DNA of 64,000 nt from Paenibacillus tritici (GTDB lineage: Bacteria > Bacillota > Bacilli > Paenibacillales > Paenibacillaceae), in contig NZ_JABMKX010000004.1 of assembly GCF_013204885.1 (NCBI RefSeq), positions 186,001 through 250,000 of the forward strand, written 5' to 3'. The translations under genes were made by a program, and so were the position numbers. The notes beneath the pieces were generated by a model, which saw nothing but the letters and a program-made list of their open reading frames with translations, was not told the DNA's origin and did no database searches. The stretch's first letter is position 1, and each line of letters starts with the position of its first letter. Below are positions 24,733 to 34,112 of this stretch, one piece after another.

Positions 24733-26070
24733 ATGACTACACCGAGACAATTGAAGCTGGGAGCACTGCTGCACGGCGTGGGGGGAAGCACCTCCATGTG
24801 GCGTCATCCCGATGCGAAGCCTGATGCCAGTGTGAATTTTGAGTTATACAAGGAATGGGTACGCAAGGCGGAGGAAGGTAAGCTGGATCTGATCTTCATT
24901 GCAGATGGTCTGTTTATTAATGAGAAATCCATTCCTCATTTCCTGAACCGCTTCGAGCCGCTGACGATTCTTAGTGCGCTGGCAGCAGTCAGCAGCCGGA
25001 TCGGTCTGGTCGGCACCTTGTCCACTTCCTACAGTGAGCCGTTCACAGTGGCCCGGCAATTCGGCTCGCTGGATGTCATCAGCGGCGGACGGGCCGGCTG
25101 GAATGTGGTAACCTCACCGCTCGAAGGCTCTGCGCTCAATTACAGCAAGCAGGAGCATCCGGACCATGGCAAGCGTTACCGCATCGCCGCCGAATATCTG
25201 GAGGTGGCACGCGGGCTGTGGGATTCCTGGGAGGACGATGCTTTTGTCCGCAATAAGGAGACGGGCGTCTTCTTCGATCCGCAGAAAATGCACACGCTGG
25301 ATCACCAGGGAGAATTCTTCTCGGTGAAGGGCCCGCTGAATATCGCCCGCTCGAAGCAGGGGCAGCCGGTTATTTTCCAGGCAGGCTCCTCCGAGGTCGG
25401 CAAAGATTATGCTTCAAGCGTGGCGGACGCCATCTTCACGGGTCATGACTCGCTGGAGTCTGCCCAGGCGTTCTATAAGGATGTGAAGACCCGGGTAGCT
25501 TCATTCGGGCGCAATCCCGAAGAAGTGCTGATCTTTCCGGGCATCGCACCGATACTGGGGGCTACCCCGGAGGAGGCAGAACGCAAATACCAGGAGGTTG
25601 CCGGTCTGGTGACGATAGAGAATGCGCTGAACTACCTGGGCCGGTTCTTCGAGCATCATGACTTCTCCCAGTATCCGCTGGATGAGCCTTTCCCGGATGT
25701 GGGTGACCTGGGCCGGAACAGCTTCCAGAGCGGCACGGACAAAATCAAAAAGGATGCCAAAGAGCAGGGCCTGACCCTGCGGCAGGTTGCCCTGCAATCG
25801 GCAACGCCGCGCAGCAGCTTCATCGGGACGCCGGAGCAGGTGGCCGATCAGCTTCAGGCCTGGTTCGAGGGCGGAGCTGCCGACGGCTTCATGCTGGCCG
25901 CCGCCGTACCGGATGGCCTGGAGGAATTCGTGGATCAGGTCGTTCCGATTCTCCAGGAGCGCGGGCTGTTCCGCACCGAATACGAAAGTGATACCCTGCG
26001 GGGGAACCTTGGGCTGCCGGTACCGGAGAACCGTTATTCCAAGGCTTCTGAACCGGCCGGGCAAGTGTGA
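24733..26070 (+). CDS. FMN-dependent monooxygenase of the NtaA/SnaA/DszA family (YtnJ-like)
   Basis: 445 aa. Two ATGs occur; the one at 24733 has GAGGAGG 8 nt upstream, while the one at 24727 is too close. Family segments are [12 protein letters not shown] near the N-terminus, the barrel strand [45 protein letters not shown], and [18 protein letters not shown] near residue 215. These two-component monooxygenases oxidise sulphur- or nitrogen-containing compounds with FMNH2 from a separate reductase. YtnJ belongs to the B. subtilis ytm operon, and its presence with a YtmO-like protein, a deacylase and a tcy-type importer is the main argument for S-modified cysteine use. Confidence 0.88.
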   Translation: MTTPRQLKLGALLHGVGGSTSMWRHPDAKPDASVNFELYKEWVRKAEEGKLDLIFIADGLFINEKSIPHFLNRFEPLTILSALAAVSSRIGLVGTLSTSYSEPFTVARQFGSLDVISGGRAGWNVVTSPLEGSALNYSKQEHPDHGKRYRIAAEYLEVARGLWDSWEDDAFVRNKETGVFFDPQKMHTLDHQGEFFSVKGPLNIARSKQGQPVIFQAGSSEVGKDYASSVADAIFTGHDSLESAQAFYKDVKTRVASFGRNPEEVLIFPGIAPILGATPEEAERKYQEVAGLVTIENALNYLGRFFEHHDFSQYPLDEPFPDVGDLGRNSFQSGTDKIKKDAKEQGLTLRQVALQSATPRSSFIGTPEQVADQLQAWFEGGAADGFMLAAAVPDGLEEFVDQVVPILQERGLFRTEYESDTLRGNLGLPVPENRYSKASEPAGQV

Positions 26071-26115
26071 CACAAGCACAGGCACAGTACGCTATCTGTT
26101 GAGCAGCACACAAAC

Positions 26116-26154
26116 AAGGATGCCAACCCTGATGAAAGGGGAGGCATCCTTATT
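26116..26154 (+). terminator. Terminator closing the monooxygenase cluster
   Basis: The stem AAGGATGCC / GGCATCCTT with a loop of about 17 nt is followed by ATTGTG, a weak T tract. It lies between convergent genes. Confidence 0.65.
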
Positions 26155-26181
26155 GTGATTGCTGGCTTCACACCGCCTAGC

Positions 26182-26850
26182 TTATTTGCGGTTGCGGAGG
26201 CGTTCAAGCTCAGCCTCAACTGCGCTATTCAGCGGAGCGTCAGGTGCGGCTGCGGCCGCCAGCCCGGATTGCTCGGCCAGTGCTTCCTGCATGGCGATCT
26301 TGTCTTCCATCCGTTCGAAGCCGCGGGCTGCGGAACCGGCGTTCAGCACGTGGCCGCCGTATCCTGCCGGGAAGCTTGAAGCGCTGGCTTGGGCAGCCTG
26401 CTTGATCTCAGCAGCTTTGCGGGCACGTTCAGCCAGCTCGGCTCTTTTGGCTTTGAGGCGCGTATGCTCTTCCTTAACACCGGCAAGCTGTACCTCCAGC
26501 GAGGCAAGTGCTGCCTGCGTCTCTTGAAGTCCGGCGGTGCATTCCTGTCCGCTCTCCGTGTAGCGGAGCTTAGCCATTACCGCCAGGCGGGCAGCAGGTT
26601 CATTGCCCTCGCTCATGAACTGGACTGCTTCCGCTTCACTGCGCTCTGCGAGCACCTTGTATTCGTAGATCCGGCGCTCCAGCACACTGGCTGCTGCCTT
26701 GAGTTCACGCTGTTTGCCTTCGGCGCCTGCGATTTTATCATCCAGATCCCGCAGGTATTGGCCGGTCAGCAGGATCGGATCTTCCAGCTTGTTCAGTCCT
26801 TCGTGAATAGCAGCCTTCGTTAACGTGGTGATTCTTTGGAATATACTCAT
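26182..26850 (-). CDS. pspA: PspA/IM30-family membrane-stress protein
   Basis: 222 aa, almost entirely alpha-helical coiled coil. The N-terminus (MSIFQRITTLTKAAIHEGLNKLEDP) is the amphipathic helix of PspA/Vipp1/LiaH proteins, and DLDDKIAGAEGKQRELKA continues the hairpin. These proteins polymerise on the inner face of the membrane and protect it against proton leakage. It is followed on the minus strand, upstream, by a PspC-like gene 54 bp away, so the two probably form one envelope-stress unit. AAAGGAGATT lies before the start. Confidence 0.9.
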   Translation of the reverse strand: MSIFQRITTLTKAAIHEGLNKLEDPILLTGQYLRDLDDKIAGAEGKQRELKAAASVLERRIYEYKVLAERSEAEAVQFMSEGNEPAARLAVMAKLRYTESGQECTAGLQETQAALASLEVQLAGVKEEHTRLKAKRAELAERARKAAEIKQAAQASASSFPAGYGGHVLNAGSAARGFERMEDKIAMQEALAEQSGLAAAAAPDAPLNSAVEAELERLRNRK

Positions 26851-26904
26851 TATAATAATCTCCTTTAATGTTGGTTTAGTTGGTTTGGTTATTGTGGCAA
26901 GTAA

Positions 26905-27123
26905 TTAGTAGTTGAAGCTGTCATCGAATCCGCCGTAGGATTCCTGAGGGACAAGGAGACTGCCGATGATATAGAGAAAAACAACAGTACCGAAGCTGAA
27001 AAACGTAGCGGCAACAACAAGCAATCTTACAAGGGTCGTATCAACGCCCAAATAGCGTGCCAGTCCTCCGCATAAACCTGTGAGCTTCTTGTCTTGTACG
27101 GAGCGGGTTAATTTTTTTGTCAT
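26905..27123 (-). CDS. pspC: PspC-domain membrane protein
   Basis: 72 aa from the ATG at 27123 (AGAGGAAGA upstream); the frame is open to 27219 but the extra N-terminus looks non-coding. The PspC domain is complete: KKLTGLCGGLARYLGVDTTLVRLL, then one long membrane segment VVAATFFSFGTVVFLYIIGSLLVPQ. Such proteins sense or transmit membrane stress, usually with PspA, encoded next on the same strand. Confidence 0.9.
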   Translation of the reverse strand: MTKKLTRSVQDKKLTGLCGGLARYLGVDTTLVRLLVVAATFFSFGTVVFLYIIGSLLVPQESYGGFDDSFNY

Positions 27124-27422
27124 AGTGATATCTTCCTCTCTTATATGGTGATCGCCGGTTCGCGGCGTGTTCACTGCGTTGTCTATGTATGTATTGTACG
27201 AATATTTCCGGCTTGGCAAAACGGCCTGCAGACTGTTCTTTGTTCCCGACCTTAGTCGGGGATGCTGTCCGCAATAGGGCGGGGAGAGGCTGGGAAATAA
27301 CGTTAGATGCGCGCAGCCGTGCGGATTTTACACAATGGTGTGCTGCGGTTCATCCGGGGATAACACTGGAGGATTACACTCTAATCTAGAGCATATCCAA
27401 ACATACGGGAGGACAAGGCCTC

Positions 27423-28052
27423 ATGGGAATTCACAAGTATTTTCGCTCGCTGAATGAACTGGAACGTATTATCCGTTGTCCGGGCAAATTCAAATTCGAG
27501 GAGCATAGCGTAGCGGCCCATTCCTGGAAGGTCGTACAGTATGCCAAAACGCTGGCGGACATTGAAGAGAAGCACGGCGCGGTGATCGACTGGAAGAAGC
27601 TGTACGAGATTACGAGCAGCCATGATTATGGAGAGATATTTATCGGGGATATCAAAACGCCAGTGAAGCACTCCTCGCTCCAGCTAAGGTCGCTCATTCA
27701 GCAGGTGGAGGAGGGCATGATCGACAACTTCATCAAGGAGCATATTCCGGACGAGTTCAAAAGCATCTTCTACCATCAACTGCGCGAAGGCAAGGACGAG
27801 TCGATCGAAGGCTTGATTCTGGAGGTTGCCGATAAGATGGATCAGGTGTACGAAGCTTTTGCCGAGCTGCAAAGGGGGAATACAGAGAAGGAATTTGTGG
27901 TGATGTACCGCAATGCCCTGATCAAGATCAAGAATATTGACCTGAACTGTGTGGATTATTTCCTGGCAGAGATTCTGCCGGATATGGTGAATGAGGAGAC
28001 GCTGTCTCCAATTGATATCAGACAGATTACGGAAGAGGCGCTGGCTCTGTAG
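27423..28052 (+). CDS. HD-domain hydrolase (YfbR-like nucleotidase)
   Basis: 209 aa. The metal-site series of the YfbR/YGK1 branch of HD proteins is visible: EEHSVAAHSWKV near residue 27-38, the HD doublet in SSHDYGEIFIGDI near 70, and a late Asp in LEVADKMDQ near 140. Relatives are 5'-deoxynucleotidases. The ATG follows GGGAGGAC. It is monocistronic, with its stop close to a short GAGC/GCTC hairpin and T run, and convergent with the CPBP gene. Substrate is not known for this subgroup. Confidence 0.8.
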   Translation: MGIHKYFRSLNELERIIRCPGKFKFEEHSVAAHSWKVVQYAKTLADIEEKHGAVIDWKKLYEITSSHDYGEIFIGDIKTPVKHSSLQLRSLIQQVEEGMIDNFIKEHIPDEFKSIFYHQLREGKDESIEGLILEVADKMDQVYEAFAELQRGNTEKEFVVMYRNALIKIKNIDLNCVDYFLAEILPDMVNEETLSPIDIRQITEEALAL

Positions 28053-28093
28053 ATGAGCTGTGGCTCTTTTTTTGATACATATATAGTTATACG

Positions 28094-28729
28094 TCAGGCC
28101 TGTAGGTGCTTCCTTGCGGAGGCGGCCCGGGCATACAGCACGGCTGATCCGTTAAAAGCGATATGGAGCGGAATCGTCAGCAGGATGGAACCGGTAACCT
28201 GTGCGATCAGCCCAAAGAATATTCCTCCGCTAAAAGCAAACAGCATAAACCTGACGCTCTCGCGGTTCAGCCTGTAATACTGCAAATGGGACACCGCAAA
28301 CAGCAGTGAGGTAAGGAGGACCGCCCCGCTGATATCAATGACAGAAGTGGAATGCAGCTGGCCGAGTAATGGATGGCTCGCAAGTATCGGCAGGACAAGT
28401 CCCCGGAAGGCGATCTCCTCAAAGACAGGGAAGGCAAACACGAAGTTGATCGTATTATAGGCTCCCGCAGGAGAATACCCTGAGGATCTGGAGATGATCA
28501 GGTTCACAAGCAGAATAATAAGGAACAGCGGGAGCACTCTCATTACATCTTGTGGAGCGTTGAAGGTGTAACTGTTGCTCCAGAGAAGACTCCCACCAAT
28601 CATGGCGGCTCCCCAATAATAAATCGTATTCCGTTCTTGCGGTTTAGAGATAACCCTGAGTATCCTCTCGAATATTCTGTATGAAAAAGACAGCAGTACA
28701 GCAATAACGCATAATTTCAGCAACAGCAT
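28094..28729 (-). CDS. CPBP-family intramembrane protease
   Basis: 211 aa with about six to seven membrane segments. The three CPBP (Abi/Rce1) motifs are intact: EEIAFRG near residue 104, FAVSHLQYY near 145 and HIAFNGSAV near 190. These form the glutamate/histidine site of intramembrane CAAX-type proteases used in bacteriocin self-immunity or membrane-protein processing. GGAGGC precedes the ATG. It is divergent from the membrane protein gene at 28781 with only a 50-bp gap; no bacteriocin precursor gene was seen beside it. Confidence 0.88.
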   Translation of the reverse strand: MLLLKLCVIAVLLSFSYRIFERILRVISKPQERNTIYYWGAAMIGGSLLWSNSYTFNAPQDVMRVLPLFLIILLVNLIISRSSGYSPAGAYNTINFVFAFPVFEEIAFRGLVLPILASHPLLGQLHSTSVIDISGAVLLTSLLFAVSHLQYYRLNRESVRFMLFAFSGGIFFGLIAQVTGSILLTIPLHIAFNGSAVLYARAASARKHLQA

Positions 28730-28780
28730 GAGTGAATAGCCTCCATATATAGATGATGTGTGTGAAAATGAAGGAGATGA

Positions 28781-29584
28781 ATGTTACGGCGGGCAGGTCG
28801 GCGGAAATGCTACAATAAAAGGAAAAATAAGGATGGTGTATCACTTTTGCAGTATTTCACTCTTATCCCGTTCTCCACTACGCTGGTCTGGTTCAGCGTT
28901 CTGCTCCTGATCGTCTGGACCGTCGACTTCCTCCAGGGAGGGGCTTCGGCTCAGCTTCCGGCGTACAACCTTAGAGAACGAACCAAATTCATCATGGCGG
29001 ATATTCTGATCTTTGCCGGGATTAACGGCTTGCTATTGTATGTACTTCATCCGCTCAGCAGTCCGCTGTGGATCTCGCTGGCTGCTGCGGGACTGCTTGT
29101 GACTTATTTTCTGGCTTGCGGTACACGGCGGCAGCACTTGTCCTACCATCCTTGGATTTTGCTGATCCATGTGCTGCTGGGCATAAGCTTCTACCTGCTG
29201 TTTGGTATGCTGCTGATGAGCAGGCTGATTGTCACCTATAACCTTAACATGACAGATCAATTCGATATACTCTTTTATGTCAATGGACAGGACCGTGGGG
29301 TGGTGTACGCAATGCTGCTGATTATGCTTGTCCTCTACTTCGTGATCGGCAAGCTGCTGATGCGGCCGCTGTATAGCTGGTATAGAGCGCATGTGTATCA
29401 GGCCTCCAGGATGAATATCAAGCTGGTTGGGGGAGAGCTTCTGAGCGGAGTATATATTCTGCGGGACACGGATAGAGGATTCCTGTCCGCAAGCGACAGC
29501 CTGAATCCGGGGCCGGATGCCAGGCTCTACAGAATCAGCCGGGAGAAGATAGAGTATATGGAGAGAACCGGCAGTGCAAGCTAA
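28781..29584 (+). CDS. Multi-spanning membrane protein of unknown function
   Basis: Up to 267 aa with a basic N-terminus, five to six hydrophobic segments between residues about 28 and 200 (TTLVWFSVLLLIVWTVDFL, WISLAAAGLLVTYFLA, WILLIHVLLGISFYLLFGML, YAMLLIMLVLYFVIG) and a soluble C-terminal tail of about 65 residues. AAGGAGATGA precedes the ATG at 28781; a GTG at 28838 or TTG at 28847 is possible and would remove the Arg/Lys-rich start. I do not recognise the family. A terminator follows at 29605. Confidence 0.65.
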   Translation: MLRRAGRRKCYNKRKNKDGVSLLQYFTLIPFSTTLVWFSVLLLIVWTVDFLQGGASAQLPAYNLRERTKFIMADILIFAGINGLLLYVLHPLSSPLWISLAAAGLLVTYFLACGTRRQHLSYHPWILLIHVLLGISFYLLFGMLLMSRLIVTYNLNMTDQFDILFYVNGQDRGVVYAMLLIMLVLYFVIGKLLMRPLYSWYRAHVYQASRMNIKLVGGELLSGVYILRDTDRGFLSASDSLNPGPDARLYRISREKIEYMERTGSAS

Positions 29585-29604
29585 TCTGAATAGGTGATGC
29601 GAAG

Positions 29605-29645
29605 ATAGCCCCCAGGCCGTATGGACGGTCCGGGGGCTATTTGCT
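29605..29645 (+). terminator. Terminator after the membrane protein gene
   Basis: A strong stem ATAGCCCCCAGGCC / GGTCCGGGGGCTAT is followed by TTGCTGTG; the T tract is weak. Confidence 0.65.
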
Positions 29646-29768
29646 GTGATTGTATTTGCTTGTAGCTAATGACGGCTGCTTGGTGCAGGCTTAACACTTA
29701 ACGTAGGAAGCGTATAAGTATATAATACTAGAAATACAAAACCAGGTAATTACGGCAGGAGGAGCAGG

Positions 29769-30578
29769 ATGGAACAGGGGATTCATAAATTTAGCTGGTT
29801 AGGCAGTGATGAGATGTATTTGGATCATCCAACTACATATGCGCATAAAAGTATGGTAATCGGCCGTTACGGCGGCAACACTGCGGACGGTGCCGACAAA
29901 AATGAAGACGGCGTCTACGTATTAAGCGAGCCGGGCGGCGGTTGGGAGTGGGTAATGCTTCTGGATGCGCATCATACGGCAGAAAGCGCGGAGCTGCTGA
30001 TCCGCACAATCGACAATGAAGCTGATGAGATCATCAGGCTGCTGGCGCTGCCGGTTCAGCAGGCGTTCCGGGCGCTGGAGGAATTCCTGTTGTCTATTTT
30101 CACATCTGAGGCGTTCATCAGCGAGTGCAAGCAGGTAACAGGGGAGACCGCATGTCTGATCTGTGTTCGGATGGAGAATTATCTCTGGTGGTTCTCGGTA
30201 GGGGATAACTCGCTCTATGTACTCCATCCTGAGCTGGCTGCCCGCGGGCAATATCTGCTGAATCAGCGCAATTACTACGAATGGATCGGCTTCGTGAACA
30301 CCTTCGCCCAGCCCGTCGCCTGTTACTCCTCGGGCATCCGTGAGCTGCGGCAGGGCCGTAACGTGATTGTGTTAACGACGGACGGTCTTTTGGAGGTTGG
30401 AGCAAGGGTAATGGAGGACCCGCGCAGGCTTTATCTTGCTTTTACAGGGGAAGAGGATCTGGAGAAATGTGTGGACAAGGTATTAGCGGGTGTACATGAG
30501 CAGCTCGGCCGGGACAGCGCTACGGTTGTTGCCTGGAGCTATGATAATAGTAGAGAAGCGGCGATGCCGAGTGATTAA
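29769..30578 (+). CDS. PP2C-like phosphatase domain protein (atypical motifs)
   Basis: 269 aa. The order of elements follows the PP2C/SpoIIE fold: GADKNEDGVYV near residue 42, MLLDAHH near 65 where PP2Cs usually have DGHG, GETACLICVRMENYLWWF then SVGDNSLYVL near 130-150, VIVLTTDGLLE near 205, and DSATVVAW near 255. Metal-binding Asp residues are largely kept, but the altered second motif makes catalysis uncertain. GGAGGAG precedes the ATG. Palindromic element copy 2 begins right at its stop codon. Its target is unknown. Confidence 0.75.
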   Translation: MEQGIHKFSWLGSDEMYLDHPTTYAHKSMVIGRYGGNTADGADKNEDGVYVLSEPGGGWEWVMLLDAHHTAESAELLIRTIDNEADEIIRLLALPVQQAFRALEEFLLSIFTSEAFISECKQVTGETACLICVRMENYLWWFSVGDNSLYVLHPELAARGQYLLNQRNYYEWIGFVNTFAQPVACYSSGIRELRQGRNVIVLTTDGLLEVGARVMEDPRRLYLAFTGEEDLEKCVDKVLAGVHEQLGRDSATVVAWSYDNSREAAMPSD

Positions 30579-30792
30579 ATAAGACGCACTGAAGAAATAA
30601 ACAAAAAGCAAAAGAAGCGGAGGGGAAATTTGGAACTGTAGGAGCGGTAGCGACCGCCTTTGTCACCGGATTTCACCCGCGAACAGCGGTTTAAATCAAG
30701 AAATCTGGTGACAACAGCGGCCGGAAGTCCAAATGTTCACCGCAGTGACGATGAAGCTTTAAGTTCAATACTTAAGTGCGTCTTATATAGCT
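30577..30792. repeat. Dispersed palindromic element, copy 2 (upstream of the SNF2 gene)
   Basis: A roughly 215-bp imperfect palindrome. Outer arms AATAAGACGCACT (30583) and AGTGCGTCTTATAT (30775) differ completely from the outer arms of copy 1 but still pair with each other. Inside are AAATTTGGAACT / AGTCCAAATGTT, the core stem GTCACCGGATTT / AAATCTGGTGAC, and the hairpin CCGCGAACAGCGG. It fills the gap between the PP2C-like stop and the SNF2 gene leader. Confidence 0.75.
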
Positions 30793-30834
30793 ATAAATAA
30801 TGAAGATGGATTTTATATTGAGAAGGTGATTATT

Positions 30835-33800
30835 ATGAAGATTACTATGAGAACAATTAGAGACTTCTGCGGAACTGACTTTTATAACCGGGGGAAGTCT
30901 TATTATGAACAGGGGTGTGTCCGCAGCCTTACCTTCTATCCGGATGATAGCAGCTATGGTGCACAGGTGAAGGGAAGGAAAGTATATGAGGTAAATATTG
31001 ATATTTATGACCGTACCGATACCTTCAAAGCAGACTGTTCTTGTCCTGCCTTTGAGAACTATAGTAACTGTAAACATGTGGCGGCAACACTTATTGCTAT
31101 ACACATGCGGCAGATTAAGGAGCCTACCGATGCACAAGCTGCTCCATCCAGACGCGTAAATAAGTCTAAATACAACCAGATGGAGCAGCTTATTTCTTCT
31201 TTTCAGAAATCAGTTCTTACCAGAGAGAGTGAGCCTGTGCTATTCGGTCATGCAGATTCGCTGCAGTTTGAGTTCACGCTTAACGTTCATGGTGGTTACA
31301 ATAGCAGTCCGCACTTCTCCGTTGAAATGCGTGTGGGAATCAAACGTCTGTATGTAGTGTCCAAAATAAACGAGTTTCTGGAGCATTTCGAGCAGCGTAA
31401 GCCGCTATACTTTAAGAGTATATTTACCTTCGATTCTGAAAACCAGCATATTAATCCTACGGATATGAAATTCCTTGAACTGCTGCTTCTAATGAAAAAC
31501 ACTGAGAAAATTTATAGAAATGATCTCCCCAGCTATCATAATAGCTCCTTAAAGGACGGGAAAACAATTGTCGTCACCCCGCTGGCCTGGGACAAGCTTA
31601 AACTGCTTTTTCCAGAGGTGAATGTCATTATGGGGCGATCGGGGAACCCGGGAATTCGGGCTGAGCTTGCAGGAGAGGCACCTCCGCTTGAATTTACGAT
31701 TGGACCAGGGCAGAAGAAGGACTACGTTCTGTCAGCTTCAGCACTGGATAAGCTGATGTTGTTTCCAGACTACTCCACTATGATCATGAACGGGAAGATA
31801 TATTCAATAAACAGCGATGTTATAAGCATGATTTCACTATTAAGGCAGCAGTTTGCGGCATCGCAGAACATTGAGATTGCTCCCGCACAAATCGAATCGG
31901 TCGTACAGCAGGTGCTGCCAGCCTTAAGAAAGCTAGGGAAAGTAAGTGTGGAACAGGCAGTAAGCGAGCGAATTGTGGAGCCTGAACTGCAGGCTAAGCT
32001 GTATCTGGATTATGTGGATGGCACCTTAACGTTCCGGCTGGAATTTCATTATGAGGAGATTGTGATTCATCCGCTGGAAGAGAATGGCGTGGATGCAGCG
32101 CGCAAGCAGAAGATCCTGATCCGGAATGTGCAGCAGGAGAACAAGATCATTGCTGTTCTGGACCATTCTTCACTCAGGCGGGAACAGCAGCACTGGGCTT
32201 CAGTAAGTGAGCCGGTCATCTACGAGGCGTTATATGAGCTTGTGCCGGTTATGGAAGAGGTTGCCGAGCTGTTTGTCACCCCTGCTGTTCAGAGACTTGT
32301 ACAAGAGCGTAAAGTATTTCCCAAAGTGAAAGCGGAGCTGAGCGAAGGTCTGGATTGGCTGGATATCTCTTTTGAGCTGGAAGGCTTGAATGAGGAGGAG
32401 ACCGTTCGGGTCATGCAGGCGATTGTGGAGAAAAGGAAGTATGTCCGCCTGCGCAGCGGGGCTTTTCTGCCTATTGCCGTGGACAGCTTCAGCGAATTCG
32501 GTACCGTTGCCGAACGGCTGAATCTCAGGCAAAGGGATCTTAAACACTCGGTAATCCGCCTGCCCTCCGTACAAGCTCTTCAGCTTCCAGAGCGGGGGCA
32601 TGGCTTCAAGCATACGAAGTGGGGCAAGTCCTTACGGGAATTCCTGGACCAGCTGCGGGAGCCGGACAGTCTGGAATTCGAGCTGCCCGCTGAGCTGAGG
32701 CTGGTTCTCCGGGATTATCAGGCCCGAGGCTTCCAGTGGATGAAGACGTTGTCGAAGTTCAGGTTCGGCGGAATTCTGGCGGATGACATGGGGCTGGGTA
32801 AAACCATCCAGAGTATTGCTTATATCTGCTCCGAGCTGGCTGAGATGCCGTCCGAGGTACAGGGGAGAGCTCCGGTGCTGATTCTGTGTCCGGCATCCTT
32901 AACCTATAACTGGAGCCATGAGTTCGCCCGGTTTGCACCAGCAGTTAACGTACTGGTGGCGGCAGGGCAGAAGGAGGAGCGCAGTGGTCTGCTGGAGAGT
33001 AAGGCCGTGGAAGAAGCGGATGTGATCATTACCTCGTACCCTCTTCTCCGCAGGGATATTGATCTGTATTCCGGCATAACCTTTCATGCGCTAATTCTGG
33101 ATGAAGCCCAGGCGATCAAAAACTCGGCCTCCCAAACCGCCCAAGCGGTTAAATCGCTTAAGGCTGCAAGGAAGTTTGCGTTGACGGGCACACCGATTGA
33201 GAATTCGGTGGATGAGCTGGAAGCTATTTTCAGCACCGTCTTCCCGGCGCTGTTCACCGGACGATTGACCTTCAAGGAGCTGCCTGCCGGACGTATCGCC
33301 AGCATCGTGTCTCCCTTTATAATGCGGCGGCTCAAAAAAGAGGTTCTGGAGGAGCTGCCAGACCGCATTGATACCGAACAGCGCACGGAGCTGCTGGACG
33401 AGCAGAAACAGGTGTATCTCGCTTACTTAGCGAGGCTCCGTGAAGATACCGAACAGGATTTGCTTACGGACGGATTCCATAAGAGCCGGATGAAGATTCT
33501 GGCGGGAATTACCCGGCTGCGGCAAATCTGCTGCCATCCTTCATTGTTCATCGAGAATTATACGGGCGGCTCCGGCAAGCTCGCGCAATTGCTCGAGACC
33601 GTGCAGGAATGCCGCGATTCAGGCCGGAGAATGCTGGTGTTCTCGCAATTCTCCAGTATGTTGGCGTTGATCCGGCAAAGCTTAGACGATGCGGGGGTCC
33701 AGCCCTTTTATCTGGATGGCTCGACTCCGGCCAGGGAGCGGGTGGAGTTGTGCAGGCGTTTCAATGAAGGCGAAGGAGAAGTGTTCCTGATCTCGCTCAA

Positions 33801-34083
33801 AGCAGGCGGAACGGGCCTTAATCTGACCGGCGCGGACACGGTTATTTTATATGACCTGTGGTGGAATCCGGCAGTAGAAGAGCAAGCCATCGGAAGAGCG
33901 CACCGGATGGGGCAGCGGAATGTGGTGCAGGTGATCCGGCTGATCACAGAAGGCTCTATCGAGGAGAAGATTCTGGAGCTCCAGCAGCGCAAAAAAGATC
34001 TCATCGAAGAGGTCATCGAAGCTGGCGAGAACAAGACCACCAGGCTGTCGGAAGAGGATATCCGCGAGCTGCTCCGGGTGTAG
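30835..34083 (+). CDS. SNF2-family helicase with SWIM zinc finger
   Basis: 1082 aa from the ATG at 30835 (AGAAGGTGA upstream; an in-frame GTG at 30826 is too close). A SWIM zinc motif CSCPAFENYSNCKHV lies near residue 65-80. A long middle region of bacterial SNF2_assoc type follows, and the C-terminal half is a complete SF2 ATPase: DDMGLGKTIQS near 650, CPASLTYNW, LDEAQAIKN near 755, TGTPIENS, FSQFSSML, SLKAGGTGLNL and QAIGRAHRMGQ near 1016. Bacterial members translocate on double-stranded DNA and are linked to RNA polymerase recycling or DNA remodelling. The gene is unusually large but normal for this class, and probably monocistronic. Confidence 0.93.
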   Translation: MKITMRTIRDFCGTDFYNRGKSYYEQGCVRSLTFYPDDSSYGAQVKGRKVYEVNIDIYDRTDTFKADCSCPAFENYSNCKHVAATLIAIHMRQIKEPTDAQAAPSRRVNKSKYNQMEQLISSFQKSVLTRESEPVLFGHADSLQFEFTLNVHGGYNSSPHFSVEMRVGIKRLYVVSKINEFLEHFEQRKPLYFKSIFTFDSENQHINPTDMKFLELLLLMKNTEKIYRNDLPSYHNSSLKDGKTIVVTPLAWDKLKLLFPEVNVIMGRSGNPGIRAELAGEAPPLEFTIGPGQKKDYVLSASALDKLMLFPDYSTMIMNGKIYSINSDVISMISLLRQQFAASQNIEIAPAQIESVVQQVLPALRKLGKVSVEQAVSERIVEPELQAKLYLDYVDGTLTFRLEFHYEEIVIHPLEENGVDAARKQKILIRNVQQENKIIAVLDHSSLRREQQHWASVSEPVIYEALYELVPVMEEVAELFVTPAVQRLVQERKVFPKVKAELSEGLDWLDISFELEGLNEEETVRVMQAIVEKRKYVRLRSGAFLPIAVDSFSEFGTVAERLNLRQRDLKHSVIRLPSVQALQLPERGHGFKHTKWGKSLREFLDQLREPDSLEFELPAELRLVLRDYQARGFQWMKTLSKFRFGGILADDMGLGKTIQSIAYICSELAEMPSEVQGRAPVLILCPASLTYNWSHEFARFAPAVNVLVAAGQKEERSGLLESKAVEEADVIITSYPLLRRDIDLYSGITFHALILDEAQAIKNSASQTAQAVKSLKAARKFALTGTPIENSVDELEAIFSTVFPALFTGRLTFKELPAGRIASIVSPFIMRRLKKEVLEELPDRIDTEQRTELLDEQKQVYLAYLARLREDTEQDLLTDGFHKSRMKILAGITRLRQICCHPSLFIENYTGGSGKLAQLLETVQECRDSGRRMLVFSQFSSMLALIRQSLDDAGVQPFYLDGSTPARERVELCRRFNEGEGEVFLISLKAGGTGLNLTGADTVILYDLWWNPAVEEQAIGRAHRMGQRNVVQVIRLITEGSIEEKILELQQRKKDLIEEVIEAGENKTTRLSEEDIRELLRV

Positions 34084-34112
34084 GAAGCCCGTACCTATTT
34101 TCCCCGTACATG

